Assembly: GCF_900109685.1 (NCBI RefSeq) | Contig: NZ_FOBB01000002.1 | Span: 986,085 to 1,050,084, forward strand | Reading direction: 5' to 3' | DNA: 64,000 nucleotides | From: Chitinophaga rupis | GTDB taxonomy: Bacteria > Bacteroidota > Bacteroidia > Chitinophagales > Chitinophagaceae | Shown: piece by piece, positions 53,739 to 62,031 of the stretch | Position numbering within the stretch: the first letter of the stretch is position 1 | Layout: each line of letters begins with the position of its first letter | Program-made: the position numbers and the translations under genes | The notes under the pieces: generated by a model | What the model saw: the letters and a program-made list of their open reading frames with translations, nothing else | The model's database searches: none | Told to the model about the DNA's origin: nothing

Positions 53739-55973
53739 TTAGAGATTGTCATTAATGAAATCCTCCGTCCGGTCAATGCCAAAGCTCATAAAGATGCCGA
53801 TGTAGTAGCTGCGGCTGGCAGTGGGCAGCATGGGCACTTTGTTCACACCGTTATAGCTGTACTGGTAGCCGAACACCTGCTTAGTACCCAGTATGTTATT
53901 CATGCCAAAGCCAATACCGGAGAAATCTTTATGCTTCCATTTCGGGAACAGGGAGAACATATAGGCGCCGCTGAGGTTCAAGTTATGATAGGCGCGGGTA
54001 GTGCCCTGGTCATAGATCTGCGGGGCCTTGTCCTGCGGGGAACGGATATCATAATACGGCCGCCCGGTCGCAAAATTGTACACCAGGTTCACATTCAGGT
54101 TAATGTCCGGGAAGTAACGTTTTACAGCCACGGAGGCAGTGTGCGGTGTGGCAAAATTGGGCTGCAGGGCATAGGGGAAGTTCAGGTAATCCCGTTTGGT
54201 ATCCAGGTAAGTATAGCTTACCCAGTAATCCAGGTTGGGAATAGAGCGTTTATCGCGCCAGAACAGCTCTATGCCTTTGGCATCACCGCTGCCGTTGTTG
54301 GTAAGAATGGGAGCTGTTTTAACAAGGTTCTGATATTTTTTATAATACGCTTCTACACGTAACAGCCGGTTGTTGGCCTTTTTAGTGTAGTTGATAATGT
54401 AATGCGTGGCTTGTGAAAATTGAAGGTTGCGCTGCCGGTATAAAAATTCGTTCTCCGGTTTCTGGTAAAAAATGCCGTAAGCAACATTCAACTGCCCGCC
54501 ATCCGGGAAGCGGTAGGCCAGGCTGGCACGGGGCGCTACGGTAGTGCGTTGCAGCAGGGTAGAGTGTTCCACACGCACACCTGCTCTTGCCATCATGTTA
54601 TCTGTAATATAAATATCGCCTTCCGCAAATGCAGCGCTTAGCTGGTCTGTTAAAGGGTAAATGCTGTCATTGCTGCGGTAACGATCCTGCGTATAAAAAT
54701 GTTCTGCGCCCACATGCAAGGCCTGGTTATGGGCAAACAAGCGCGTTAGCACCGCACGGCCCTGTGCAAAATTGGTTTGGGTTTGCCAGTTGCGGTACTT
54801 CCATGAAAAAGGTGTATTGGAAACATGAATGGTTTCATGAGCATTGTTCTGCAGCTGGTACGACATTCTATCCATATTATAGCTATACACGCCGCCGGCG
54901 TTCAATTGCCAGTTGGGGCCCAGCATTTCGCGGTAGCTGATATTGCCGTAAAAGTTGCGGCTGTGCAGCTCAAATGCACCTTGCAGACTGCTGCTGTCAA
55001 CATCCGCATTGCGCATGCCAATGTTGCTGAAGGTGCTGTTGGCATATATTTTCAGGATCCCGGTTTTGCTGGTCTTTACCCGGTAGTTGGCTTCGCTGCG
55101 GCCATATTCCGGTCCGGTAAAATAATCCGGCCGTTGTTTGATCACGCTGTTATAGGGTTGCAGGTTGCCATAATCCGCACTAATGCCAAAGCTGCTTTGT
55201 TTGTTCCTGGCCAGCTTTTGAAAGCCCACGCCGCTGTTAGATGGAAAAATGTGCAGGCTGGCAGAAGATGTTTCCGGCAGGTCCACGCTTTCCAGTATCA
55301 GGGCGCTGCTCATGGCCTGCCCGTATTGGGCAGAGTAACCGCCGGTGCTGAACAATACGCCTTTAAATAAGAATGGATTAATACGCGCGGGTTGTATAAT
55401 ACCCGGCACGCTGGCAAAGTTGGGGTTCTTCAGCAGGGTGCCGTCTACAAATTGTTTGGTTTCTTCGCCTGTGCCGCCACGTACAAACAAACCTTCCCGC
55501 TCACCGATCTGTTGTGCGCCGGGCAGGGAGCGCAGGGAGTTGGAAATATCGCCGTTATTACCCGCCACTGTCATGGCATCCATGGGCGTAAGGGAAGCGC
55601 CTTTGGCTTTATCGCTGGCTTCAAAAGCACCGGCGCTGATCACTACCTCGCCCAGCGTTTTATTGTCATTGGCCAGTATAACGTGAACGGTTATACCGGT
55701 ATCGGGGATCATAATCCCGCGCTCATAGGGCTTATACCCTATATACGAAACCGCCAGTACCTGTTTGCCTTTGAGCGCAGTGCTAAGCTGGAAATAACCG
55801 GCGCTGTCTGTAACTGCGCCGGCTGTGCTGCCCTTGATAGTTATGCTGGCGCCTTCTATGGCAGCCTGCTGTTTGTTGGTAATATAACCAGCTATTTTTA
55901 CCTGGGCGGTAGCGGTAATACACAAGGCTCCGCTACACAGTAACAAAATAATAGGTTTAATGTAAGCCGCCAT
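53739..55973 (-). CDS. TonB-dependent receptor with carboxypeptidase regulatory-like domain
   Basis: 744 residues from ATG 55973; a frame opening at 56012 is rejected because a -7 box lies at 55994-56001. A signal peptide (about 1-24) is followed by a CarboxypepD_reg-like domain (VKIAGYITNKQQAAIEGASI), the plug (about 120-225; SNSLRSLPGAQQIGEREGLF with VRGG) and an outer membrane barrel. It is shorter than SusC proteins and has no SusD partner, like receptors for siderophores, metals or peptides. The ligand is unknown. Confidence 0.92.
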   Translation of the reverse strand: MAAYIKPIILLLCSGALCITATAQVKIAGYITNKQQAAIEGASITIKGSTAGAVTDSAGYFQLSTALKGKQVLAVSYIGYKPYERGIMIPDTGITVHVILANDNKTLGEVVISAGAFEASDKAKGASLTPMDAMTVAGNNGDISNSLRSLPGAQQIGEREGLFVRGGTGEETKQFVDGTLLKNPNFASVPGIIQPARINPFLFKGVLFSTGGYSAQYGQAMSSALILESVDLPETSSASLHIFPSNSGVGFQKLARNKQSSFGISADYGNLQPYNSVIKQRPDYFTGPEYGRSEANYRVKTSKTGILKIYANSTFSNIGMRNADVDSSSLQGAFELHSRNFYGNISYREMLGPNWQLNAGGVYSYNMDRMSYQLQNNAHETIHVSNTPFSWKYRNWQTQTNFAQGRAVLTRLFAHNQALHVGAEHFYTQDRYRSNDSIYPLTDQLSAAFAEGDIYITDNMMARAGVRVEHSTLLQRTTVAPRASLAYRFPDGGQLNVAYGIFYQKPENEFLYRQRNLQFSQATHYIINYTKKANNRLLRVEAYYKKYQNLVKTAPILTNNGSGDAKGIELFWRDKRSIPNLDYWVSYTYLDTKRDYLNFPYALQPNFATPHTASVAVKRYFPDINLNVNLVYNFATGRPYYDIRSPQDKAPQIYDQGTTRAYHNLNLSGAYMFSLFPKWKHKDFSGIGFGMNNILGTKQVFGYQYSYNGVNKVPMLPTASRSYYIGIFMSFGIDRTEDFINDNL

Positions 55974-55993
55974 AGTATGTGTTTTTATGAACA

Positions 55994-56001
55994 CAAAACT
56001 A
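55994..56001 (-). promoter_or_regulatory. -7 box of the TonB-dependent receptor gene
   Basis: TAGTTTTG on the minus strand matches TAnnTTTG exactly, 20 nt before the ATG at 55973. Confidence 0.55.
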
Positions 56002-56081
56002 GGCGGCCTCACTACGCAGGTTCAGCGCAATCTATTTGCCGGTTACTTGCTGCGACAAAAAGGGGAAATGTGCATACCTGG

Positions 56082-56912
56082 TTAAACGATGGGTACCTCA
56101 CTTTCACTAAATACTGTTTCCTGTATGCCTTTCCGGAACAGTTCCGCACCCTGCCACAGGCGTTGGGCATAAAATGCTTTTGCATCTTCGCCGGCCTGGT
56201 AGCGCAGCTGATCCTTTCCATCTGTAGCAGCTTCATACACCACTTCGGCAATCGTTTCAGCAGAGGAATATTTTTCCGGATCCCACAGCTTACCAAAAAC
56301 GGAAAATACCTGCTCCATCATATTGCCATAGGCTGCATGCGGCTGGCCGGTTTGCATGGAGCGGCTACCGAAATCAGTTTTAATGGCACCCGGCGAAACG
56401 GTTTTAATGCCGATACCCAGCTGGCTGAATTCAAAGGAAAGGCTCTCGCTCAGCCCTTCCAGCGCCCATTTGCTGGCATGGTATATGGCAGAAAAGGGTA
56501 CTGTTATTAATCCGCCTATAGATGTAATGTTGATGAACAAACCGCTTTTCTTTTCCCTGAAATGCGGGGTAAAAGCTTTAATGATCCTTATTACGCCCAG
56601 CAGGTTAGTATCCAGCTGGGTAGTGATCTGCTCATCCGTATAGCTTTCCAGCGGGCCTACCAGGCCATAGCCGGCATTGTTCACCACCACATCTACAGGG
56701 CCTAATGCCAGCGCCTGTTGTACGCAGGTGTCTATTTGCGCTGCATTGGCAACATCCAGCTTTAGTAGGTGTACATTATCCAGCTGCGTAAGTTCCGTTT
56801 CTTTTTCAGGGCTGCGCATAGTAGCGATCACTTTCCACCCGCGGGCGGCAAATAATTGAACGGCCGCTTTACCCAAACCACTGGAAGTACCAGTAATGAA
56901 AATAGTTTTCAT
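56082..56912 (-). CDS. SDR-family oxidoreductase
   Basis: 276 residues from ATG 56912 (an upstream TTG at 56921 also lies in frame). The cofactor loop is TGTSSGLG (7-14), NNAG is near 83-86, and the catalytic Tyr/Lys are in AIYHASKWALEGL. A long C-terminal tail after the Rossmann core is typical of extended classical SDRs annotated as ketoreductases. It lies 83 bp downstream of an AraC gene on the same strand, a frequent pair in which the AraC protein activates the SDR gene. A CCGGTAA/TTACCGG hairpin (56953-56971) lies in the gap. Confidence 0.9.
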   Translation of the reverse strand: MKTIFITGTSSGLGKAAVQLFAARGWKVIATMRSPEKETELTQLDNVHLLKLDVANAAQIDTCVQQALALGPVDVVVNNAGYGLVGPLESYTDEQITTQLDTNLLGVIRIIKAFTPHFREKKSGLFINITSIGGLITVPFSAIYHASKWALEGLSESLSFEFSQLGIGIKTVSPGAIKTDFGSRSMQTGQPHAAYGNMMEQVFSVFGKLWDPEKYSSAETIAEVVYEAATDGKDQLRYQAGEDAKAFYAQRLWQGAELFRKGIQETVFSESEVPIV

Positions 56913-56995
56913 TTGATTCAATTTTAAAAAGATTAAAGAATAGTGTAGTGATCCGGTAAAAGGCTTACCGGTTGTATTAATTGATTAAGCGGCGT

Positions 56996-57796
56996 TTATA
57001 CCATGGACGGGTTTACGCCAAAGAATTGTTTAAAGGAATAAGAGAAGTGCGAAAGCGTTTCAAATCCTACATCCAGATACACATCCGAAGGTTTTTCACC
57101 CCGCTCCTTGATCAGCTGATAGGCTTCCTGCAGCCGCTTTTGCTGCAGCCAGCGGTTAGGTGTTGTATGAAATACTTTTTCAAAATCGCGTTTAAAGGTG
57201 GCCAGGCTTCTGCCCGTGAGGTAGGCAAATTTTTTCATGTCCACATTATACCGGAAATGCTGGTTCATAAATGCTTCCAGGTCTATTTTGCCCGGCGCGG
57301 TAAAATCAAACAGCAGGCTGGCCAGCGCCGGCTGCGCCTGTAACAGCAGCAGGATGGCTTCCCGCTTTTTCAGCAATATCAGCGGTTCCGGCATGTCCAT
57401 TTTAAAATATGGCAGCAGGGACTGAAAGTAATTTTCCAATAATACATTGGGCGGCAGCTGTAACACCGCTTTTTCTATTTTGCCGGGGGCGGTATGCGCA
57501 GCATGCTCTTTATAAAAATCCAGCAGCGTATCCTGATCCATTATAATGGCAATAGATTGGTAGTTGCCATTTGCCGGTGGATGTTTAATGAATTTTGCCA
57601 GGTGATTCTTTGGACTGTACATATAATCCCCCGGTTTAAATGTGCAGGTATTGTTGCCGTTCAGCACTGTTACTGATCCTGAGATCAGGTAACTCAGGCA
57701 ATGTTCCGGCATGAACTGTTCCCCTTGCCGTTGTACCGCCGGATATTCTGAATATACAATGCCTTGCAGGTTCTTTGCTAATTGCGCATGCTCCAT
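56996..57796 (-). CDS. AraC-family transcriptional regulator (cupin-type N-terminal domain)
   Basis: 266 residues. The N-terminal half looks like an ExsA-like cupin domain (CLSYLISGSVTVLNGNNTCT, FKPGDYMYSPKNHL). The C-terminal half holds the two helix-turn-helix motifs (MKKFAYLTGRSLATFKRDFE and PSDVYLDVGFETLSHFSYSF). The SDR gene downstream is the likely target. The signal is unknown. Confidence 0.92.
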   Translation of the reverse strand: MEHAQLAKNLQGIVYSEYPAVQRQGEQFMPEHCLSYLISGSVTVLNGNNTCTFKPGDYMYSPKNHLAKFIKHPPANGNYQSIAIIMDQDTLLDFYKEHAAHTAPGKIEKAVLQLPPNVLLENYFQSLLPYFKMDMPEPLILLKKREAILLLLQAQPALASLLFDFTAPGKIDLEAFMNQHFRYNVDMKKFAYLTGRSLATFKRDFEKVFHTTPNRWLQQKRLQEAYQLIKERGEKPSDVYLDVGFETLSHFSYSFKQFFGVNPSMV

Positions 57797-57912
57797 AGTG
57801 CCTTGCTTGAATTACAACACAAATATCAGCAATAAAACGGAGTGTAGGTTTCGTGGAAAGCTCAAAGTTGCTTTCGCTTAAAGCTCAGCAGGCATATACC
57901 GGTTAACAAACA

Positions 57913-57950
57913 GCAAAGCCGCATAAACCACCCGGTCTATGCGGCTTTGC
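57913..57950 (-). terminator. Hairpin terminator after the sorting-domain protein gene
   Basis: Perfect 13-bp stem GCAAAGCCGCATA/TATGCGGCTTTGC with a 12-nt loop, 16 bp beyond the stop at 57966. No long T-run follows on this strand. Confidence 0.65.
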
Positions 57951-57965
57951 CAGTTGCGCTAACCC

Positions 57966-59993
57966 TTACAGGTGCAGCAGCCTGAGAGTGCCGATCAGTT
58001 GCCTGGTATCTTCACTATAAATATTTAACAGATACAATCCTTTGCCTAAAGGCGTATTCACCGTTAACACTATCCTGCGCTGATCAGTTACCCGCTGTAC
58101 CAGCACCGGCCGCCCTTGTTGATCGGATAACGACAGGATAAACGCGCCTTCCGGCGGCAGGCCGGCCAGGGTGAACTGCCGGTCAAACGGGTTGGGATAT
58201 ACGCTGAGCACCTCTTCCCGGATCAGTCCCTGCTTCTGCCCGGATACCACCATCAGCGGCTGCAATGCTGTAATGGTAAAGCTGCGGGAAGTGCTGATGG
58301 TATCCAGTGGATGAGAGAAGGTTACCTGCAGCTGATGCAGGCCGGGTGCAAGCGTGGCCGGATCAATGATAAAGAAGCCCGTTGCAGTTACCGGCAGCAC
58401 TGTGGAGCTGTCCAGCAACACCGTTACGTTTGTATGCCAGCGGGTGGGCGGATAGTTGGCAATCTGTATGGTGTCCGGGCTGCCGGCGGCGCTGTACCTG
58501 GTTTCCAGCGTACGGAGTATGGGCGGGGTATTCAGTACCGGGTATATGTGCAGGGCCACAGCAGTATCATAGGTGGTATAGGTAAACCCGTTAGAGCCCT
58601 GCCACTGCAGGGTATCCACGCCTACAATCCCGTAGTTGGGCGTGTATTTCATGCTATCCAGCTCCGCCCTGGTTATTTCACTGCTCCTTTCCCAGAAAAC
58701 TGTTTTCCCTTTCACCGTTAATCTTCCATACCTGGGCACAGAGGTGACCTTTATTTTATCCAGCTGCCCGGGGCCGCTTACCGGACCTGAGAAATGCTGT
58801 ATAAAATCATTTGCCGTAAACTGGATAACGGTATTTGCAAGCCCGCTTTTATCAAAGGGCTGCACATTCAGCACCAGCGTAGTATCAGTGCTTATCTTGT
58901 ACAAAACGCCGGCCTGGCTCATAAACCAGGTGTTGTTCTCGAAAAAAACGCGGTCATAGGTGGTCGTGATCAGCTTCTTGTTACCGGTGCGGGGAGAATA
59001 GTACAAGCCGGTAGGAACCCGGTCCTTATGGATCATTGCATCCCCGTTGGGCGATAATCCCAGTACCTGGGTCCAAACGGAGGTTTCATACCTGCCGCCC
59101 TCCTCATAAAAACCCTGGCGGGAATTACCGGCGGAATCCTCTACGGTTGTCCATGTTTTGGCAGAAGCCTCTCCATCCTGTCTTACTACATAAGCTATAT
59201 ACCCGCCGTTGACCTTTAGCTCATCATGATTTACTGAGTAATCGTGGTCGCCGCAATAGGCCACGGAGTCGATCTTTGTACCGTCATATAACAACAGCCA
59301 GGTGCTCCAGCTATCGTCGTAACGCGTTACAAACAACACCTTTCCATTATCAGCTTCCGCCATCCTGATAATAATATCCCTTCCTGCTCCGTCAGTGATG
59401 CGGGTATTTACCCCATTCTGGTATTTATACGCTATCTCCGGGTAAAAATTATGATAGATCAGCATGCCCTCTTTGGACAGCGCTATTTCCACTCCCACGC
59501 TGTCTGCCACCAGCGCTACCTGTTGCGTGGCAAGGTTTTTAAGGAACAGCGAATCCGTTGGCTTAATGGAAGGCGTTTCGGACTTCCGCACCCAGGCTAC
59601 ATAATTGCCGGCTGCCTTTACCGCGCCGGCGCGGGGTTCCAGCAAATGTAACACGCCCTGCCGCCACTCATACAGGAGATTAAATTGATCATTATTATTA
59701 TCCGTCCGAACCGAAAACAAAGCGCCATAAGCCGTTAGCCAGGCAGCGCGGACAAAGTAGGGGGCTATGCCCAGCAGCTGCCCCAGGGGGATAGGCGTAC
59801 TGGTATGCTGCTGCATATCTATAATACTATAGGTGGTGTCCTTTACAACCAGGAGCTGGTTGCCCTTTTGATCTATTATAGTATTTCCCGGCGCTGCTGT
59901 ATAGTATACGGACAGGTAAGGATTGTTAACAATCTGGGCATACGACGGCATCCCGCATAAGAGGAGAAAAAAAAAGCTGTAGACTTTTTGCAT
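57966..59993 (-). CDS. Secreted protein with cadherin-like region and type IX sorting domain
   Basis: 675 residues. A signal peptide (about 1-19) ends SYAQ. Residues 20-370 look like a beta-propeller of short WD40/TolB-like strands. A cadherin-like segment follows near 385-480 (SVPRYGRLTVKGKTVFWERS, SMKYTPNYGIVGVDTLQW). The C-terminal 80 residues form a type A sorting domain (VLSVYPNPFDRQFTLAG, GKGLYLLNIYS), so the protein leaves the cell through the type IX system. Its task at the surface is unknown. Confidence 0.85.
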   Translation of the reverse strand: MQKVYSFFFLLLCGMPSYAQIVNNPYLSVYYTAAPGNTIIDQKGNQLLVVKDTTYSIIDMQQHTSTPIPLGQLLGIAPYFVRAAWLTAYGALFSVRTDNNNDQFNLLYEWRQGVLHLLEPRAGAVKAAGNYVAWVRKSETPSIKPTDSLFLKNLATQQVALVADSVGVEIALSKEGMLIYHNFYPEIAYKYQNGVNTRITDGAGRDIIIRMAEADNGKVLFVTRYDDSWSTWLLLYDGTKIDSVAYCGDHDYSVNHDELKVNGGYIAYVVRQDGEASAKTWTTVEDSAGNSRQGFYEEGGRYETSVWTQVLGLSPNGDAMIHKDRVPTGLYYSPRTGNKKLITTTYDRVFFENNTWFMSQAGVLYKISTDTTLVLNVQPFDKSGLANTVIQFTANDFIQHFSGPVSGPGQLDKIKVTSVPRYGRLTVKGKTVFWERSSEITRAELDSMKYTPNYGIVGVDTLQWQGSNGFTYTTYDTAVALHIYPVLNTPPILRTLETRYSAAGSPDTIQIANYPPTRWHTNVTVLLDSSTVLPVTATGFFIIDPATLAPGLHQLQVTFSHPLDTISTSRSFTITALQPLMVVSGQKQGLIREEVLSVYPNPFDRQFTLAGLPPEGAFILSLSDQQGRPVLVQRVTDQRRIVLTVNTPLGKGLYLLNIYSEDTRQLIGTLRLLHL

Positions 59994-60168
59994 GGTCAGA
60001 TATGATTTGATGATAAATGATGCTTTATCTCAGGCTGCCGGAGATTACACGGCAGCCGGGTTAATAGGGTTGTTCCGGCAACAAAAGGCTAGTGAATAAA
60101 CGGGACACACGATCAATCTATGGCATACGGTTTCATACTCGCCATAAATATACAAACTAGTTTACGCA

Positions 60169-60873
60169 TCACCGGTTAATCACCTTATCCAGGTTACCTT
60201 TATAAAACTCGCTCAGTGGCAGCTCCAGCTCTCCTATACAAACCAGGTCGCGTTTAATGGCCGTGATCTTAGGGGCTGCAATAATGAAGGATTTATGGGT
60301 GCGTATAAACTGCGCCGGGGGTAATTTTTCTTCAATGGCTTTCATGCTCATACGCGTGATCACCGGCTTTTTGGAGGAGGCTACATGGATCTTGATGTAA
60401 TCTTTCAGCCCTTCCACGTACAGGATATCTGCTATCAATACCTTTACCAGTGTATACTCCACGTTCACAAAAAAGTGATCAGGCGCAGGTTCCGTAGCAG
60501 CAGGCGTGTAGGGCTGCCGTAAAAAACGCTCATGCGCTTTGTTGCAGGCTTTAATAAAACGCTCAAAGGATACGGGCTTCAACAGGTAATCCACCACATC
60601 CAGGTTATAGCTTTCCAGCGCATATTGTTCATAGGCAGTGATCAGGATGGTCATGGGCGGATGGGGTAAGCTTTGCAGCAGCTGCAGGCCGCTGAGTCCC
60701 GGCATCTGTATATCCAGGAATAGAAGGTCGATGGGCGTGCTTTGCAGGATGGTGGTAGCTTCCAGCGCATTGCGGCAGGCTTTTACCAGCTGCAGGAAAG
60801 GTACCTGCCGGATGTTGTCTTCCAGCAGCTCCAGCACCAGTTTTTCATCATCTATGGCCAGGCATTGCATCAT
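60169..60873 (-). CDS. LytTR-family response regulator
   Basis: 234 residues. The receiver domain has the acid pocket Asp8/Asp9, the phosphate acceptor Asp54 (LLFLDIQMPG) and Lys99 (DYLLKP). The C-terminal LytTR domain contains VKVLIADILYVEGLKDYIKI and FIRTHKSFII, which bind DNA as a beta-sheet motif. It overlaps the histidine kinase gene by 4 nt (ATGA), so both are made together. The target genes are unknown; the divergent gene at 62032 is a candidate because of its position. Confidence 0.94.
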   Translation of the reverse strand: MMQCLAIDDEKLVLELLEDNIRQVPFLQLVKACRNALEATTILQSTPIDLLFLDIQMPGLSGLQLLQSLPHPPMTILITAYEQYALESYNLDVVDYLLKPVSFERFIKACNKAHERFLRQPYTPAATEPAPDHFFVNVEYTLVKVLIADILYVEGLKDYIKIHVASSKKPVITRMSMKAIEEKLPPAQFIRTHKSFIIAAPKITAIKRDLVCIGELELPLSEFYKGNLDKVINR

Positions 60874-61892
60874 TTTAACTGCAGGGTTAAGGTAGTGGAA
60901 AATACATCATGCTCCTTTTGTACTGCTAAGATATGCTGTTCCGGGTACAGGAGCTTCAGGCGCGAGCTTACATTGGCCAGTCCTATGCCGGAATTAGCAT
61001 CCTTACTATCCTTCACATTGTCGCCGCTGTATTTATTCCGCACTGTAAATGTAAGGCGGTTCTCCGCCACCACCAGGCGAATATAGATCCAGGGATCATT
61101 TATCCAGCCAATACCATGTTTAAAGGCATTTTCCACAAAAGGGATCAGCAGCATGGGCTCAATGCTGTAAGGGCCGGCGCCTTCTTCCAGCTCAATAATG
61201 GTTTCTATCTGCGTATCGCTGCCAAAGCGCAGCTTCTGCAGCTCAATATAACTTTTCAGGTAAGCGATCTCCTTATCCAGCATCACTTTTTTGCCTTCGG
61301 AATCATAGAGCATGTACCGCATCAGCTCCGAGAGCATAATGAGGGAAGGCTCCATCAGGTCCGACTTTTTCCTGGCCAGCGACACCAGGTTGGTGAGCAC
61401 ATTAAACAAAAAATGAGGACTGATCTGCGAGCGCAGGAACTTCAGCTCCATGGCCAGCTGTTCGGCCTGCCTTTCTTTCTGCGCCTTTTCATACCGTACC
61501 TTATCCACCACCAGCCGGTATATAATGCTGGCCACCATGAACAGCATAATGGAAAAGAACAGCATTGCGCGGATGGATGCCGTTATGGGGATCTGGGAGT
61601 AAAACACTACCAGGATCCCGGTTTTAGCATAATTAACCCCCATTACCAGCGCCACCAGGCTAAGGATGTACAGCCACCAGTACCGTTTATTCATCAGGCG
61701 GGGATACAGGAAATAGGCGTTGAGGTAAAAAGCGCAGATGTGCAGCAGCGTGCTTATGAACCAGAAACTACCCGGCAAAGCACCCGGTGGGGGCTGGGTA
61801 CCTGCTGTGAGCAAATGCGGCAGCGCCATTAACGCCCCCCAGATCAGCACATGCAGGGTTATAATACCATATATAGTATTGGTGCTCCTCAT
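60870..61892 (-). CDS. LytS-like sensor histidine kinase (His_kinase family)
   Basis: 340 residues from ATG 61892; the frame remains open to 62201, but a consensus -7 box at 61911-61918 supports the later start. Four membrane segments lie within residues 8-125. A short coiled coil leads to the His_kinase domain with the phosphorylated His160 in SQISPHFLFNVLTNL. The ATPase domain has PFVENAFKHG and SGIGLANVSSRL. There is no large periplasmic sensor, so it probably detects the state of the membrane or cell wall. Confidence 0.93.
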   Translation of the reverse strand: MRSTNTIYGIITLHVLIWGALMALPHLLTAGTQPPPGALPGSFWFISTLLHICAFYLNAYFLYPRLMNKRYWWLYILSLVALVMGVNYAKTGILVVFYSQIPITASIRAMLFFSIMLFMVASIIYRLVVDKVRYEKAQKERQAEQLAMELKFLRSQISPHFLFNVLTNLVSLARKKSDLMEPSLIMLSELMRYMLYDSEGKKVMLDKEIAYLKSYIELQKLRFGSDTQIETIIELEEGAGPYSIEPMLLIPFVENAFKHGIGWINDPWIYIRLVVAENRLTFTVRNKYSGDNVKDSKDANSGIGLANVSSRLKLLYPEQHILAVQKEHDVFSTTLTLQLK

Positions 61893-61910
61893 TTCAACAG
61901 AATAAGTTAA

Positions 61911-61918
61911 CAAATTTA
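61911..61918 (-). promoter_or_regulatory. -7 box of the LytS/LytTR operon
   Basis: TAAATTTG on the minus strand matches the consensus exactly, 18 nt before the ATG at 61892. Confidence 0.6.
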
Positions 61919-62031
61919 TCCGTAGGATGTACCCGCCGCTCAAGTAGTAGATGAGACGGTGGTTTTTGTAGACAAGCGAGAGTATTTTGTATATTGGCGG
62001 CTCATAACCCGTCATCTTTAAAACGAGTACC

